A stretch of 64,000 nt of DNA from Cloeon dipterum (Eukaryota > Arthropoda > Insecta > Ephemeroptera > Baetidae), in NCBI RefSeq assembly GCF_949628265.1, contig NC_088786.1, positions 5,766,001-5,830,000 on the forward strand. Reading direction: 5' to 3'. A program made the position numbers and the translations under genes. Positions within the stretch are counted from its first letter, which is position 1; every line of letters begins with the position of its first letter. Shown piece after piece: positions 1-11,577 of this stretch. The notes beneath the pieces were generated by a model. It saw only the letters and a program-made list of their open reading frames with translations, was not told where the DNA came from and searched no databases.

Positions 1-504
1 ATCGGTTTATGAGTCGAATCTTTCGCCTTCACTGCTCGCGCTACTGATGTCCTAGGGTCACGTCGCCCTGACATGCTACTGCGCTAGAGTCGCTCATGAC
101 CTAGAGTCATTGTCGCTCTGTCGTCGCTTAACGTTTCGCCGCGGCACGCCGGGGAAGCCGAGGACTGTTGCGAGCGGCGGCCTTGAGCCCCCCAGTCCCT
201 TCCTTACCGATTTGGTATCGTTTTGGACTCAGTCGAGTCAACGCCGCGCCGTGCCCGAAACGTTCTTTGTCTTTGATTCATCCGCGCTGCGCAACTGCCG
301 GCTAGGACCATCATCGACACTCGCATCCTCGAACACTCACAACCATTCTGCTACCATTACAGCAGAAGTGAGATAATCTCGGTTTGCACTTCAACCAACT
401 CTGTATGACCGTACTGTCCAGCCAAAAACAATTCATTCCTCAAGATGTATTTTGTAGAACGCAAATCGTTCCTTCCGGCTTCCAGCCTCAAAGGGGGGGC
501 ATAC
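1..504 (+). mobile_element. 3' end of the internal region of an old Ty3/gypsy-like element
   Basis: Fossil element cut by the left window edge. The final bases hold a purine run (AAAGGGGGGG, about 490-499), placed as a polypurine tract should be, directly before a TGTAGCGG start typical of Ty3/gypsy LTRs. An open stretch at 110-376 may be the tail of its coding region, but I recognise no domain in it. Only the 3' part is visible and it looks old. The family call rests on the tract and LTR start, not on protein motifs. Confidence 0.45.
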
Positions 505-1160
505 TGTAGCGGTTCCCGCTCACACTCGCGTTAACTCAGTTTGTAACCTATAGATGTCGCTATTCTTTATGATTAGCTTTTCTCATTTACCCTGTATAAT
601 TTACCTTCACTGACCGCTCACCTACGCACGCCTACGGTCATGTCACATTTACCTCTCCGGCCAGGAGAATAATGTCGTGCGCATATTTGATGCTTGTAAT
701 AACTAATAGACCAGAAGATAATACCAGGTCTTAATTATGGATTAAATACTACGACTACAAAGGAACTAGATGCATTTCCTTTTGGCTCGAACCCAGTAAC
801 CCACAGTTAGTTTAGTGACTGGAAATGCTCAAATTGCTCAACGGGCTGGGAGGCGACTCGCTACTTGCTGCTTTGCATTTGCACCTTTCCAGCATGCGTG
901 ATTTGGCTTAACGGGACGAATGTTGTGGCCGTGATCCCCCTTGTTCTCGCCCGCCCTAGTCAAAAGATAAGTTGGCACTTGAGCGCAATAGGCGAGCCTA
1001 GCGCTCGCGACCAATCAGAGCGCTGCGCGCGCTAGACAGCAGTCTGGAAGAGAGTCTGGAAGCGAGCGAACGCGTGTGCAAGGTGCGCACGGCGTCGCGT
1101 CGATCCAGCGCGTTTTGTGAACGTTCAGGGCGATCCTGGCGACCGCTGTAGGTCCAGGAA

Positions 1161-2239
1161 TAGAGTGTATTTCAAGACCAAATTTTTTTATTGTCTGGAA
1201 CTTTTCTTGACGAAACTGGTATTGTTCTGGTATTGTTTCTAAAAGGAATATTTAAAATTTTCATGTCTTGTATTGTTTTTCAATCCTTCTTGTTTTGGTA
1301 TTGCTTTTCCGACAAAAAAAATCTTGTTTCGGAATTGTTTTTTTTTTGGAAAAAATTTCTTGTTTTTGGGATTCTTTCTGGAAGACATCTTTTTTAAGTT
1401 TTATATTATGAAATCTTACTTTGGCATTTTAATAAAATTGTCATTCTGCTTTATTAAATATATTTTAAAATTGAAACTAGAGAGGGGACCAGGGACAGGG
1501 ATTACAGGATTCCCGTCCCGTCCCTGAGGGACGCGGGTTGAATTTTTTTATTTCAAGACAGGGATGGGGCGGGACAGGGACAATCTTCAGCGGGACGTGA
1601 GGGACAGTTTTATCGGCAGCAATGGCAAAGTGCAGCATTAAAAGCCTAAAGATTCTTACTTTGTCAACTCGAGGAGGAAAGAAAGCGATCGGGGTTTGCC
1701 AAATTTGCAATACGCGAAAATGCAACAGTAGCCCTGGTTTTTTACGCAAAAATTAACAGCTGGAAAACACCTAGTTTTGTTTTTGTCCACATTTTTCCGA
1801 ATTTTACCCCGAAAGAGTCATTTACATATTTCGTCCCAAAATAGTCAGAAATTTTGGAATATTGCGATGAGAGATAAAATTTTCGGTCTCTTGGTATAAC
1901 CAGTGCAGGGTTCGCAAAAACACGCATTTTTTCTGAAAAAACCAACTGCATTTCATAAACTTTTTGCGGACGTTTCCGCAATTTTTATTGAAATTACAAT
2001 TTTTATTGAAAATAAAAAATTTACACGACCAAAAATAGGGATTTTTAAAAATTAGAAGAATTTTTCTATGAAAATTTTTCTACCACCATGAAGAATTCAA
2101 GAAAAACAATATTCTTGTATTGCATTTTCAGTATTGTTTGGTATTGTTCTGGTATTGAATTTAGAAAAAAATCCGGCAAAACAAGAACAATACCGGAATT
2201 CCGGTATTTTTTTCGGTCTTGTTCTTGAAATACACTCTA
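1161..2239. mobile_element. Non-autonomous hAT-superfamily DNA transposon
   Basis: The left end reads TAGAGTGTATTTCAAGA and the right end is its inverted match TTGAAATACACTCTA. The element is flanked on both sides by the same 8 bp, TCCAGGAA (1153-1160 and 2240-2247). An 8-bp target duplication plus a TAGNG-type terminus is the hAT signature. At 1079 bp it has no credible transposase frame. The middle (about 1480-1610) is a G/C-rich patch of repeated GGGAC/GTCCC words unlike the AT-rich rest. Confidence 0.85.
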
Positions 2240-2605
2240 TCCAGGAACCCTGACCGGCGTAGGCGAGATAAAGGTTAGCGGGATTTTGTGGGATTTGGCG
2301 AGTTGTAAAGCGAGAATAGCGCGGGACAGAGCACGCAAGTAGTGAGACTTGGCGTGGTCCCGCGCGAATTTGGCGAATTATTCTGTTTTTCTTTGTAATT
2401 TTCCTTGTTTTGTGAGAGATATCGCTTGTCGGTGAGCCGGGCGTGCGCCGCTCACCGGATTAAAGTGCGATTTAGAGCGGATGATCGCGGATTGATTAAG
2501 TTTCTGTTTCTCGCGGCGGATTGCGACAGATTGCGTGGAACTTGCGTGGCTGGGGCTGAACGCGGCATTCTGGACGTGACTTAGTCGCGTTTTGTTACAG
2601 TTATT

Positions 2606-3161
2606 AGCCCGCTTCTCGCCCGCGAGTTCCGCGACTGGCTTGGAAATTGGGAAACTGTTGTGCCAGTCGGTGTGGCCTGTGTGGGACGCGTTGTTACCAA
2701 GTTCAGGACATAGCCTCTCTGTGAGGAGGCCGCCGCCTGACTTGGGCGCCCGCCAGTTGGCCGCTGCCGGCGAACACACTAGTTCCAATTATTTGTAATT
2801 TCTCTCAGTAGTTGTAAAGTCAAATTAAATTCAGTAGATTAAAGCCACTTGTTCTTTTGGGAGGTTTTTCACAGCTTCTTCAGAGCCCGCTTCTCGCCCG
2901 CGAGTTCCGCGACTGGCTTGGAAATTGGGAAACTGTTGTGCCAGTCGGTGTGGCCTGTGTGGGACGCGTTGTTACCAAGTTCAGGACATGGCCTCTCTGT
3001 GAGGAGGCCGCCGCCTGACTTGGGCGCCCGCCAGTTGGCCGCCGCCGGCGAACACACTAGTTCCAATTATTTGTAATTTCTCTCAGTAGTTGTAAAGTCA
3101 AATTAAATTCAGTAGATTAAAGCCACTTGTTCTTTTGGGAGGTTTTTCACAGCTTCTTCAG
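2606..3161 (+). repeat. Tandem duplication, two copies of 278 bp
   Basis: The stretch starting AGCCCGCTTCTCGCCCG at 2606 repeats from 2884 with only a few differences across the whole 278-bp unit. Both copies lie inside the candidate LTR and give near-identical short open frames on both strands, which explains why similar peptides can be read twice here. Confidence 0.9.
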
Positions 3162-3486
3162 AGCTGTTTTCCTGCCCTATTAAAGTAGAGCCAATTTCTC
3201 TTTATAATTAAATTAGTTTGCCAATAAAATCAGTTTCCGTGCTTGCCAAACCCTGCTTGTTTTCCCTTCTGAACATTTACCCTTAAACCAGGACTAGGTA
3301 GAATTGTTTCTTTAAGACCAATAGCGCTTCAAGTCAGGTTAGATATTGTTAGTAAGCTAGCTATTTGTGCCGCGAGCGAAGAATCCCAAGTGAGGTCAAC
3401 CCTCCCCCCTAGACACCAACCCCAGAACCCCGTGAGCGCGCGCGAGCGCGCGGACTGAGCTCCGCGACACCCGAGCAGTCGGCACA

Positions 3487-3972
3487 ATGTCTAGCGTTTC
3501 AATGCAGTCCTCGGTACGGAAGCAAGTGGCCCTTGAGTGGGCTGGGTCCCTGTGCGGCCTGGTGCGCCCATGTTATCCATTCGCGGTGTTATTGGCACCC
3601 GGGTTTCAGCATTCGTGCTAGTGCAGTGCACGCCCTTCTCGGTCCGAGAGGACAAGGATAAAAAGAGTAAAAAAAATATAAAGCACATAATTGTAGCGTC
3701 GGAATAAATTCTTAGGGCGTTTTGAATTCGAGTGGAATATTGCTAATTATAATTATGAACAAAAAACAATTATTTATCCTAAAAACATTATTTTTAGCAG
3801 CACTGCGAGTTTTATTTTAATATTTTTAAGACCGAATCAAAAATGCCTTTTAAAACTCACGAATACTCTCTTGTACGACCCTATTTGCATTTTATTAAAT
3901 CAAAAGAAGCCCGAATTATAAAATGTTGGAATGAAAATTGCAAAAAAAAGTATTCATTGCATTTTATAGGAA
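3487..3972 (+). other. Short leader region before the exon-array gene
   Basis: No coding feature seen. AT-rich from about 3670 on. It ends in a plausible 3' splice site (TTTTATAG, AG at 3968-3969) just before the ATG at 3973, so at least one non-coding exon may lie upstream, possibly started from the adjacent LTR. Confidence 0.3.
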
Positions 3973-6900
3973 ATGGCACCCTTGCAAGTGAAATTGCCAG
4001 CTCTTCTTGAACTGGTGAGGAGTAAGACTGAGGTGAAGAGCTTGAAAAAGCTTATGATCCAGTTTGTAGCGGAAAACATCTGCGACTACATTCAAGGAGA
4101 GGTTAAACTAGAAATTTTGCGTAAGTGTCAAATTATTACAAGGCAAAGGTAAACAAAGTACGATGAAATTACTCAAATCATCATGGCGTCAACTCCCCTA
4201 TTGTAAACTACCCTAAGGGAGGGGGTATATCCCACCGCTTAGTTGTCAGTCGCACGGCCATCTAGCATCATTTCTCCAGAGGGACTCAAAACGCCAAATT
4301 TCAACCATATAAGGTAAGCTTATATCACATTTTATTCACTTGTCTCGTAAAACCATAAAAATACGCAAATTTAACGCTAATTTATAACCGAGTTCAGAAA
4401 TCCTCGATGAAATGATTTTTTATGTCGTTCAGGAGAAATCGCCTGTTTATTTATCAGGGAGCTGACCGTGAAAAATTGAGGCATTGAGGCAGAGCACACG
4501 TGTTCGGTCAGGGTTGAATAAGAAGGGGAAGGAGTGAAACTGTGAGAAAGAGACCAACAACCCACGCATGTAAGTCTTTTCTTATGATGAATTTTAATTA
4601 ATTGCAATTCCAGGACAGCGCCTCACAATGCTACCAACAACCCACGCATGTAAGTCTTTTCCTATGCTGAATTTTAATTAATTGTAATTGCAGCACAGCG
4701 CCTCACAATGATACCAACAACCCACGCATGTAAGTATTTTCTTATGATGAATTTTAACTAATTGCAATTGCAGCACAGCGCCTCACAATGATACCAACAA
4801 CCCACGCATGTAAGTATTTTCTTATGATGAATTTTAACTAATTGCAATTCCAGCACAGCGCCTCACAATGATACCAACAACCCACGCATGTAAGTATTTT
4901 CTTATGCAGAATTTTAACTAATTGCAATTCCAGCACAGCGCCTCACAATGATACCAACAACCCACGCATGTAAGTCTTTTCTTATGCAGAATTTTAATTA
5001 ATTGCAATTCCAGCACAGCGCCTCACAATGCTACCAACAACCCACGCATGTAAGTCTTTTCCTATGCTGAATTTTAATTAATTGCAATTGCAGCACAGCG
5101 CCTCACAATGATACCAACAACCCACGCATGTAAGTATTTTCTTATGATGAATTTTAATTAATTGCAATTCCAGCACAGCGCCTCACAATGATACCAACAA
5201 CCCACGCATGTAAGTATTTTCTTATGATGAATTTTAACTAATTGCAATTCCAGCACAGCGCCTCACAATGATACCAACAACCCACGCATGTAAGTATTTT
5301 CTTATGCTGAATTTTAATTAATTGCAATTCCAGCACAGCGCCCCACAATGATACCAACAACCCACGCATGTAAGTCTTTTCTTATGCAGAATTTTAACTA
5401 ATTGCAATTCCAGCACAGCGCCCCACAATGATACCAACAACCCACGCATGTAAGTCTTTTCTTATGCAGAATTTTAACTAATTGCAATTCCAGCACAGCG
5501 CCTCACAATGATACCAACAACCCACGCATGTAAGTATTTTCTTATGCTGAATTTTAATTAATTGAAATTGCAGCACAGAGCCTCACAATGATACCAACAA
5601 CCCACGCATGTAAGTCTTTTCTTATGCAGAATTTTAACTAATTGCAATTCCAGCACAGCGCCCCACAATGATACCAACACCCACGCATGTAAGTCTTTTC
5701 TTATGCCGAATTTTAATTAATTGCAATTCCAGCACAGCGCCCCACAATGATACCAACAACCCACGCATGTAAGTATTTTCTTATGCTGAATTTTAATTAA
5801 TTGCAATTGCAGCACAGCGCCTCACAATGATACCAACAACCCACGCATGTAAGTATTTTCTTATGCTGAATTTTAATTAATTGCAATTCCAGCACAGCGC
5901 CCCACAATGATACCAACAATCCACGCCAGTAAGTATTTTCTTATGCTGAATTTTAATTAATTGCAATTCCAGCACAGCGCCCCACAATGATACCAACAAC
6001 CCACGCATGTAAGTATTTTCTTATGCTGAATTTTAATTAATTGCAATTGCAGCACAGCGCCTCACAATGATACCAACAACCCACGCATGTAAGTATTTTC
6101 TTATGCTGAATTTTAATTAATTGCAATTCCAGCACAGCGCCCCACAATGATACCAACAACCCACGCATGTAAGTATTTTCTTATGCTGAATTTTAATTAA
6201 TTGCAATTGCAGCACAGCGCCTCACAATGATACCAACAACCCACACATGTAAGTATTTTCTTATGCTGAATTTTAATTAATTGCAATTCCAGCACAACGC
6301 CCCACAATGATACCAACAACCCACGCATGTAAGTATTTTCTTATGCTGAATTTTAATTAATTGCAATGGCAGCACAGTGCCCCACAATGATACCAACAAC
6401 CCACGCATGTAAGTATTTTCTTATGTTTAATTTTAATTAATTGCAATTCCAGCACAGCGCCCCACAATGATACCAACAACACACGCATGAAAGTATTTTC
6501 TTATGATGAATTTTAATTAATTGCAAATCCAGCACAGCGCCTCACAATGATACCAACAACCCACGCATGTAAGTCTTTTCTTATGCAGAATTTTAACTAA
6601 TTGCAATTCCAGCACAGCGCCTCACAATGATACCAACAACCCACGCATGTAAGTCTTTTCTTATGCAGAATTTTAACTAATTGCAATTGCAGCACAGCGC
6701 CTTACAATGAAACCAACAACCCACGCATGTAAGTCTTTTCTTATGCAGAATTTTAACTAATTGCAATTCCAGCACAGCGCCTCACAATGATACCAACAAC
6801 CCACGCATGTAAGTCTTTTCTTATGCAGAATTTTAACTAATTGCAATTCCAGCACAGCGCCCCACAATGATACCAACAACCCACGCATGAAAGTCTTTTC

Positions 6901-9731
6901 TTATGCAGAATTTTAACTAATTGCAATTCCAGCACAGCGCCTCACAATGATACCAACAACCCACGCATGTAAGTATTTTCTTATGCTGAATTTTAATTAA
7001 TTGAAATTGCAGCACAGAGCCTCACAATGATACCAACAACCCACGCATGTAAGTATTTTCTTATGCTGAATTTTAATTAATTGCAATTCCAGCACAGCGC
7101 CCCACAATGATACCAACAACCCACGCATGTAAGTCTTTTCTTATGCAGAATTTTAACTAATTGCAATTCCAGCACAGCGCCCCACAATGATACCAACAAC
7201 CCACGCATGTAAGTCTTTTCTTATGCAGAATTTTAACTAATTGCAATTCCAGCACAGCGCCTCACAATGATACCAACAACCCACGCATGTAAGTATTTTC
7301 TTATGCTGAATTTTAATTAATTGAAATTGCAGCACAGAGCCTCACAATGATACCAACAACCCACGCATGTAAGTCTTTTCTTATGCAGAATTTTAACTAA
7401 TTGCAATTCCAGCACAGCGCCCCACAATGATACCAACAACCCACGCATGTAAGTCTTTTCTTATGCAGAATTTTAATTAATTGCAATTCCAGCACAGCGC
7501 CTCACAATGATTCCAACAACCCACGCATGTAAGTATTTTCTTATGCTGAATTTTAATTAATTGCAATTGCAGCACAGCGCCTCACAATGATACCAACAAC
7601 CCACGCATGTAAGTATTTTCTTATGCTGAATTTTAATTAATTGCAATTGCAGCACAGCGCCTCACAATGATACCAACAACCCACGCATGTAAGTATTTTC
7701 TTATGCCGAATTTTAATTAATTGCAATTCCAGCACAGCGCCCCACAATGATACCAACAACCCACGCATGTAAGTATTTTCTTATGCTGAATTTTAATTAA
7801 TTGCATTTCCAGCACAGCGCCTCACAATGATACCAACAACCCACGCATGTAAGTATTTTCTTATGCTGAATTTTAATTAATTGCAATTGCAGCACAGCGC
7901 CTCACAATGATACCAACAATCCACGCCAGTAAGTATTTTCTTAAGCCGAATTTTAATTAATTGCAATTCCAGCACAGCGCCCCACAATGATACCAACAAC
8001 CCACGCATGTAAGTATTTTCTAATGCTGAATTTTAATTAATTGCAATTGCAGCACAGCGCCTCACAATGATACCAACAACCCACGCATGTAAGTATTTTC
8101 TTATGCTGAATTTTAATTAATTGCAATTCCAGCACAGCGCCCCACAATGATACCAACAATCCACGCCAGTAAGTATCTTCTTATGCTGAATTTTAATTAA
8201 TTGCAATTCCAGCACAGCGCCCCACAATGATACCAACAACCCACGCATGTAAGTATTTTCTTATGCTGAATTTTAATTAATTGCAATTGCAGCACAGCGC
8301 CTCACAATGATACCAACAACCCACGCATGTAAGTATTTTCTTATGCTGAATTTTAATTAATTGCAATTCCAGCACAGCGCCCCACAATGATACCAACAAC
8401 CCACGCATGTAAGTATTTTCTTATGCTGAATTTTAATTAATTGCAATTGCAGCACAGCGCCTCACAATGATACCAACAACCCACACATGTAAGTATTTTC
8501 TTATGCTGAATTTTAATTAATTGCAATTCCAGCACAACGCCCCACAATGATACCAACAACCCACGCATGTAAGTATTTTCTTATGCTGAATTTTAATTAA
8601 TTGCAATTGCAGCACAGTGCCCCACAATGATACCAACAACCCACGCATGTAAGTATTTTCTTATGCTTGATTTTAATTAATTGCAATTCCAGCACAGCGC
8701 CCCACAATGATACCAACAACACACGCATGAAAGTATTTTCTTATGATGAATTTTAATTAATTGCAATTCCAGCACAGCGCCTCACAATGATAGCAACAAC
8801 CCACGCATGTAAGTCTTTTCTTATGCAGAATTTTAACTAATTGCAATTCCAGCACAGCGCCTCACAATGATACCAACAACCCACGCATGTAAGTCTTTTC
8901 TTATGCAGAATTTTAACTAATTGCAATTGCAGCACAGCGCCTCACAATGAAACCAACAACCCACGCATGTAAGTCTTTTCTTATGCAGAATTTTAACTAA
9001 TTGCAATTCCAGCACAGCGCCTCACAATGATACCAACAACCCACGCATGTAAGTCTTTTCTTATGCAGAATTTTAATTAATTGCAATTCCAGCACAGCGC
9101 CTCACAATGCTACCAACAACCCACGCATGTAAGTCTTTTCCTATGCTGAATTTTAATTAATTGCAATTGCAGCACAGCGCTTCACAATGATACCAACAAA
9201 CCACGCATGTAAGTATTTTCTTATGATGAATTTTAACTAATTGCAATTGCAGCACAGCGCTTCACAATGATACCAACAAACCACGCATGTAAGTATTTTC
9301 TTATGCTGAATTTTAATTAATTGCAATTGCAGCACAGTTCCCCACAATGATACCAACAACCCACGCATGTAAGTATTTTCTTATGGTTAATTTTAATTAA
9401 TTGCAATTCCAGCACAGCGCCCCACAATGATACCAACAACCCACGCATGTAAGTCTTTTCTTATGCAGAATTTTAACTAATTGCAATTCCAGCACAGCGC
9501 CCCACAATGATACTAACAACCCACGCATGTAAGTATTTTCTTATGCTGAATTTTAATTAATTGCAATTCCAGCACAGCGCCCCACAATGATATCAACAAC
9601 CCACGCATGTAAGTATTTTCTTATGCTGAATTTTAATTAATTGCAATTCCAGCACAGCGCCTCACATTCAAGGGCTATTACTTCCCTCCGTAACGAGGAC
9701 TGCATTTAAACGCTTGAAATTCGTCCCCTGA
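3973..9731 (+). CDS. Gene with about 63 tandem 36-nt microexons encoding a 12-residue repeat
   Basis: Predicted exons: 3973-4120, 4280-4313, then 63 internal exons starting at 4614 every 80 bp, and a last exon 9653-9731 ending in TGA. Exon 1 encodes 49 residues, including LKKLMIQFVAENI, resembling the helical part after a BTB domain; this is a weak match. It ends in phase 1. The 34-nt exon 2 joins it in frame and ends in phase 2, which is the phase of every array exon. Spliced units read T-A-P-H-N-D-T-N-N-P-R-I, with no stop in this frame in any unit seen. The last exon continues in frame to TAPHIQGLLLPS... and a stop. All 36-nt exons are symmetric, so skipping keeps the frame. One exon (5654-5688) is 35 nt and three donors are altered. 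With the 35-nt exon skipped the protein is about 830 residues. Splicing is inferred from sequence only. Confidence 0.55.
4570..9652 (+). repeat. 80-bp tandem array, 64 units, each an exon-intron module
   Basis: The period is exactly 80 bp apart from one single-base deletion near 5680; 64 copies of the 44-nt intron-like part fit the total length. The conserved parts are donor AT|GTAAGT, then a TTTTAAYTAATTG branch-like motif, then CAATTCCAG or CAATTGCAG, then the 36-nt exon-like part starting CACAGCGCC. Three units have GA in place of the donor GT (6489, 6889, 8729). The commonest exon variant is CCT/CCC, silent in the predicted frame. Confidence 0.97.
5921..9080 (+). repeat. Higher-order duplication inside the array (offset 28 units)
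   Basis: Rare unit variants recur 2240 bp apart: CCACGCCAGT at 5921 and 8161, CCACACATGT at 6241 and 8481, and ACACGCATGA at 6481 and 8721. The blocks 5921-6840 and 8161-9080 therefore descend from one roughly 0.9-kb segment copied within the array. Shorter shifts of 3 and 4 units are also visible, as expected from unequal exchange. Confidence 0.85.
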
Positions 9732-9830
9732 AGCCAAATCACACGCATGCTGGAAAGGTGCAAAGCAGCAAGTAGCGAGTCGCCATTCAGCCCGTTGAGC
9801 AATTTGAGCAATTCGAGTCACTAAACTAAC
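9717..9830 (-). repeat. Inverted fragment related to 805-925
   Basis: The reverse complement of this stretch matches the candidate LTR region around 805-925 with small gaps; GCAGCAAGTAGCGAGTCGCC is shared exactly. It starts inside the last predicted exon of the array gene, so the stop codon of that gene falls in element-derived sequence. Confidence 0.75.
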
Positions 9831-11271
9831 TACTTTTTGCCTTCTCTGACATTGGGTAGCCAGTATAAGATCTCCGAACTGCTCAAATACCTCCCATTGC
9901 TTTGACATTCCTGAGAGTGCCTTAACAATGCTATAGCCAATGGGCTGGTCTGATGTTCTTGACTCATCGAAGTAAAACTACTCGGCCAGAAGTACCTTCC
10001 GCCACCGGTCACAAGATACATTTCGTGAATTTTCTCAACTTTAAACATCAAATAACATGTGCAGCATGCACATGCACCATACTGTTTTGCATACTTAAAA
10101 TGTTTACATTAAATTTCTATGTGTTTTAGATTGATAATTTGTGAAAACTGCTATTGTAGAAATCGGCTCTGCACCCCCGTCTCTGCCACCTGAAAGGATG
10201 CTGCGCTGATATATTGAAGACGGATTTGTTTTGAGCGAAACCCTGGGATCAAAGGATTATTCATTTCTTGACAGGTATGCGCATAATAATTTCCAAATTT
10301 TTCATGTCGTGTTATGTATCTATGATCTTTAAACATCCAAAATGTAATGTAATATTTTATGCGCATTTCAATTTGCTTGAGCGATAACAGCCGCATTTGG
10401 CTTTCATGATTTTATTTCCTAATAACCCTAATAACTGTATACCATTTCTTGGATATGGAACAAGGATTATAATATTGACATCCTTTATGTCTGGTTATTG
10501 CATTAATATTGTTGACATCCCGTATTTTGATTCCTTTGTTTATGTAGCATGTCAGGACTCATTAAGATTTAATTCCTATTTTTGATAGGTGCAACTGTAA
10601 TTTTATTAATATTGATTGAAAATAATATTAATTGATGATTATATTAATAATGCGCAAAACAATATATTTAACTTTAAAGGTGCCTTAAACCATTCATTCC
10701 AGGATATATATTTTAAGTTATGGTTCTAAGAATTTCATAAATTTATACTGATCTTTTTAGAACATTTGAATGTTAACAAATTAAATTTTGTTCACGAATT
10801 TTAATTTTAAAGGTATAACTCTCGGTTCGCAAACTCCCGAGTAAGCTAGCCGCGAAGCAGTCGGAACAATATCTAAAAGTAATGAAATGAACATAAAATA
10901 TCTATGCAAATGAGCATTCTAAATAAACTTGATGTGTTATCGTAAAAGCCGCTACACTTTGCTCAAGCATTAGACTCTGCTTTATTAATTTTTATGAAAG
11001 CTAAAGGCATATTAACTCTGATACTTGAAGATGCGCCAAATTGATTCATAATTAATCCTTTAAATTTAAAATGCACGCACAAAGCTACATTTTTTCATGC
11101 ACTTCAAATAGAACAGCATGTAAATTAAATTTTAAAACCATAAATTTAATTTGACCTCAAACAAATTATTTAATTTGTCTTGTTTGACTAAATTTATATG
11201 CTGGATATTTATCTTGCTAAAAAAATTAACAGCATCAACAAAACTGATATTCATTTTTTTTATCTATTTTA
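9831..11271. other. Non-coding or unassigned AT-rich stretch
   Basis: Several open frames of 60-80 codons occur on both strands, none with a recognisable domain. The patch 10840-10875 (GCAGTCGGAACAATATCTA) resembles the right end of the candidate LTR near 3475-3490. Nothing else can be supported. Confidence 0.3.
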
Positions 11272-11577
11272 GATTTTTCTGGCCGATGAAGATGAAGTAG
11301 AAGCAGCTGATGAAGAAGAAGGTCAAGAAGAAGTTCAAGAAGAAGGTCAAGAAGAACACGGAACCACGTGTGAGACAAAATTTTGTTATTCGACCGAATT
11401 GTCTTTTGTCTTCGATATAGTGCCGACTGCTTCTGCTGCTTATCGGAGAGCTCGGTTCACGCTCGAGAGGGGTTTCCAACCTGTCTCTCGCGCTCTCGCC
11501 CTCGCAGGGAGGGTGGTGGTTGTGGATTTGGTTGTTTATGGGGGAGTTTGTCCTAGGTCAAACCCACTTAATTGAGA
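11272..11577 (+). other. Open frame with acidic repeat after a splice-acceptor-like site
   Basis: After a good acceptor (TTTTTTTATCTATTTTAG) a frame of about 100 codons stays open. It starts with an acidic stretch containing EEEGQEEVQEEGQEE and ends at TGA near 11575. The second half lies in the left arm of a fold-back repeat (11428-11783), so it could be chance reading of a repeat. No upstream exon was found. Confidence 0.2.

Larger units (their letters stand above)
505..3486 (+). mobile_element. Candidate long LTR of the gypsy-like element, interrupted by a hAT insertion
   Basis: Begins TGTAGCGG straight after the polypurine tract and is taken to end near ...GGCACA. Without the 1087 bases of the nested insertion and its target duplication it would be about 1.9 kb, long for an LTR. 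It contains a direct 278-bp duplication and AATAAA-type signals near 3225. Pieces resembling it occur at 9717-9830 (inverted, like 805-925) and 10840-10875 (like 3455-3490). The right border is tentative because the partner LTR is outside the window. Confidence 0.4.

Noticed and set aside
2378-3076. Pairs of near-identical short proteins on both strands
   Set aside because: Produced by the 278-bp tandem duplication inside the candidate LTR; no sign of coding constraint.
4431-4569. Possible exon leading into the first truncated array unit
   Set aside because: All acceptors tested there give early stops in the frame needed; joining 4313 to 4614 keeps the frame.
4570-9652. Regular spaced repeats that resemble a CRISPR array
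   Set aside because: The whole 80-bp unit is conserved with no variable spacers, and the setting is a nuclear animal genome.
9678-10051. Minus-strand open frames of 73-76 codons
   Set aside because: No recognisable domain and partly within LTR-derived sequence; not supportable as a gene.
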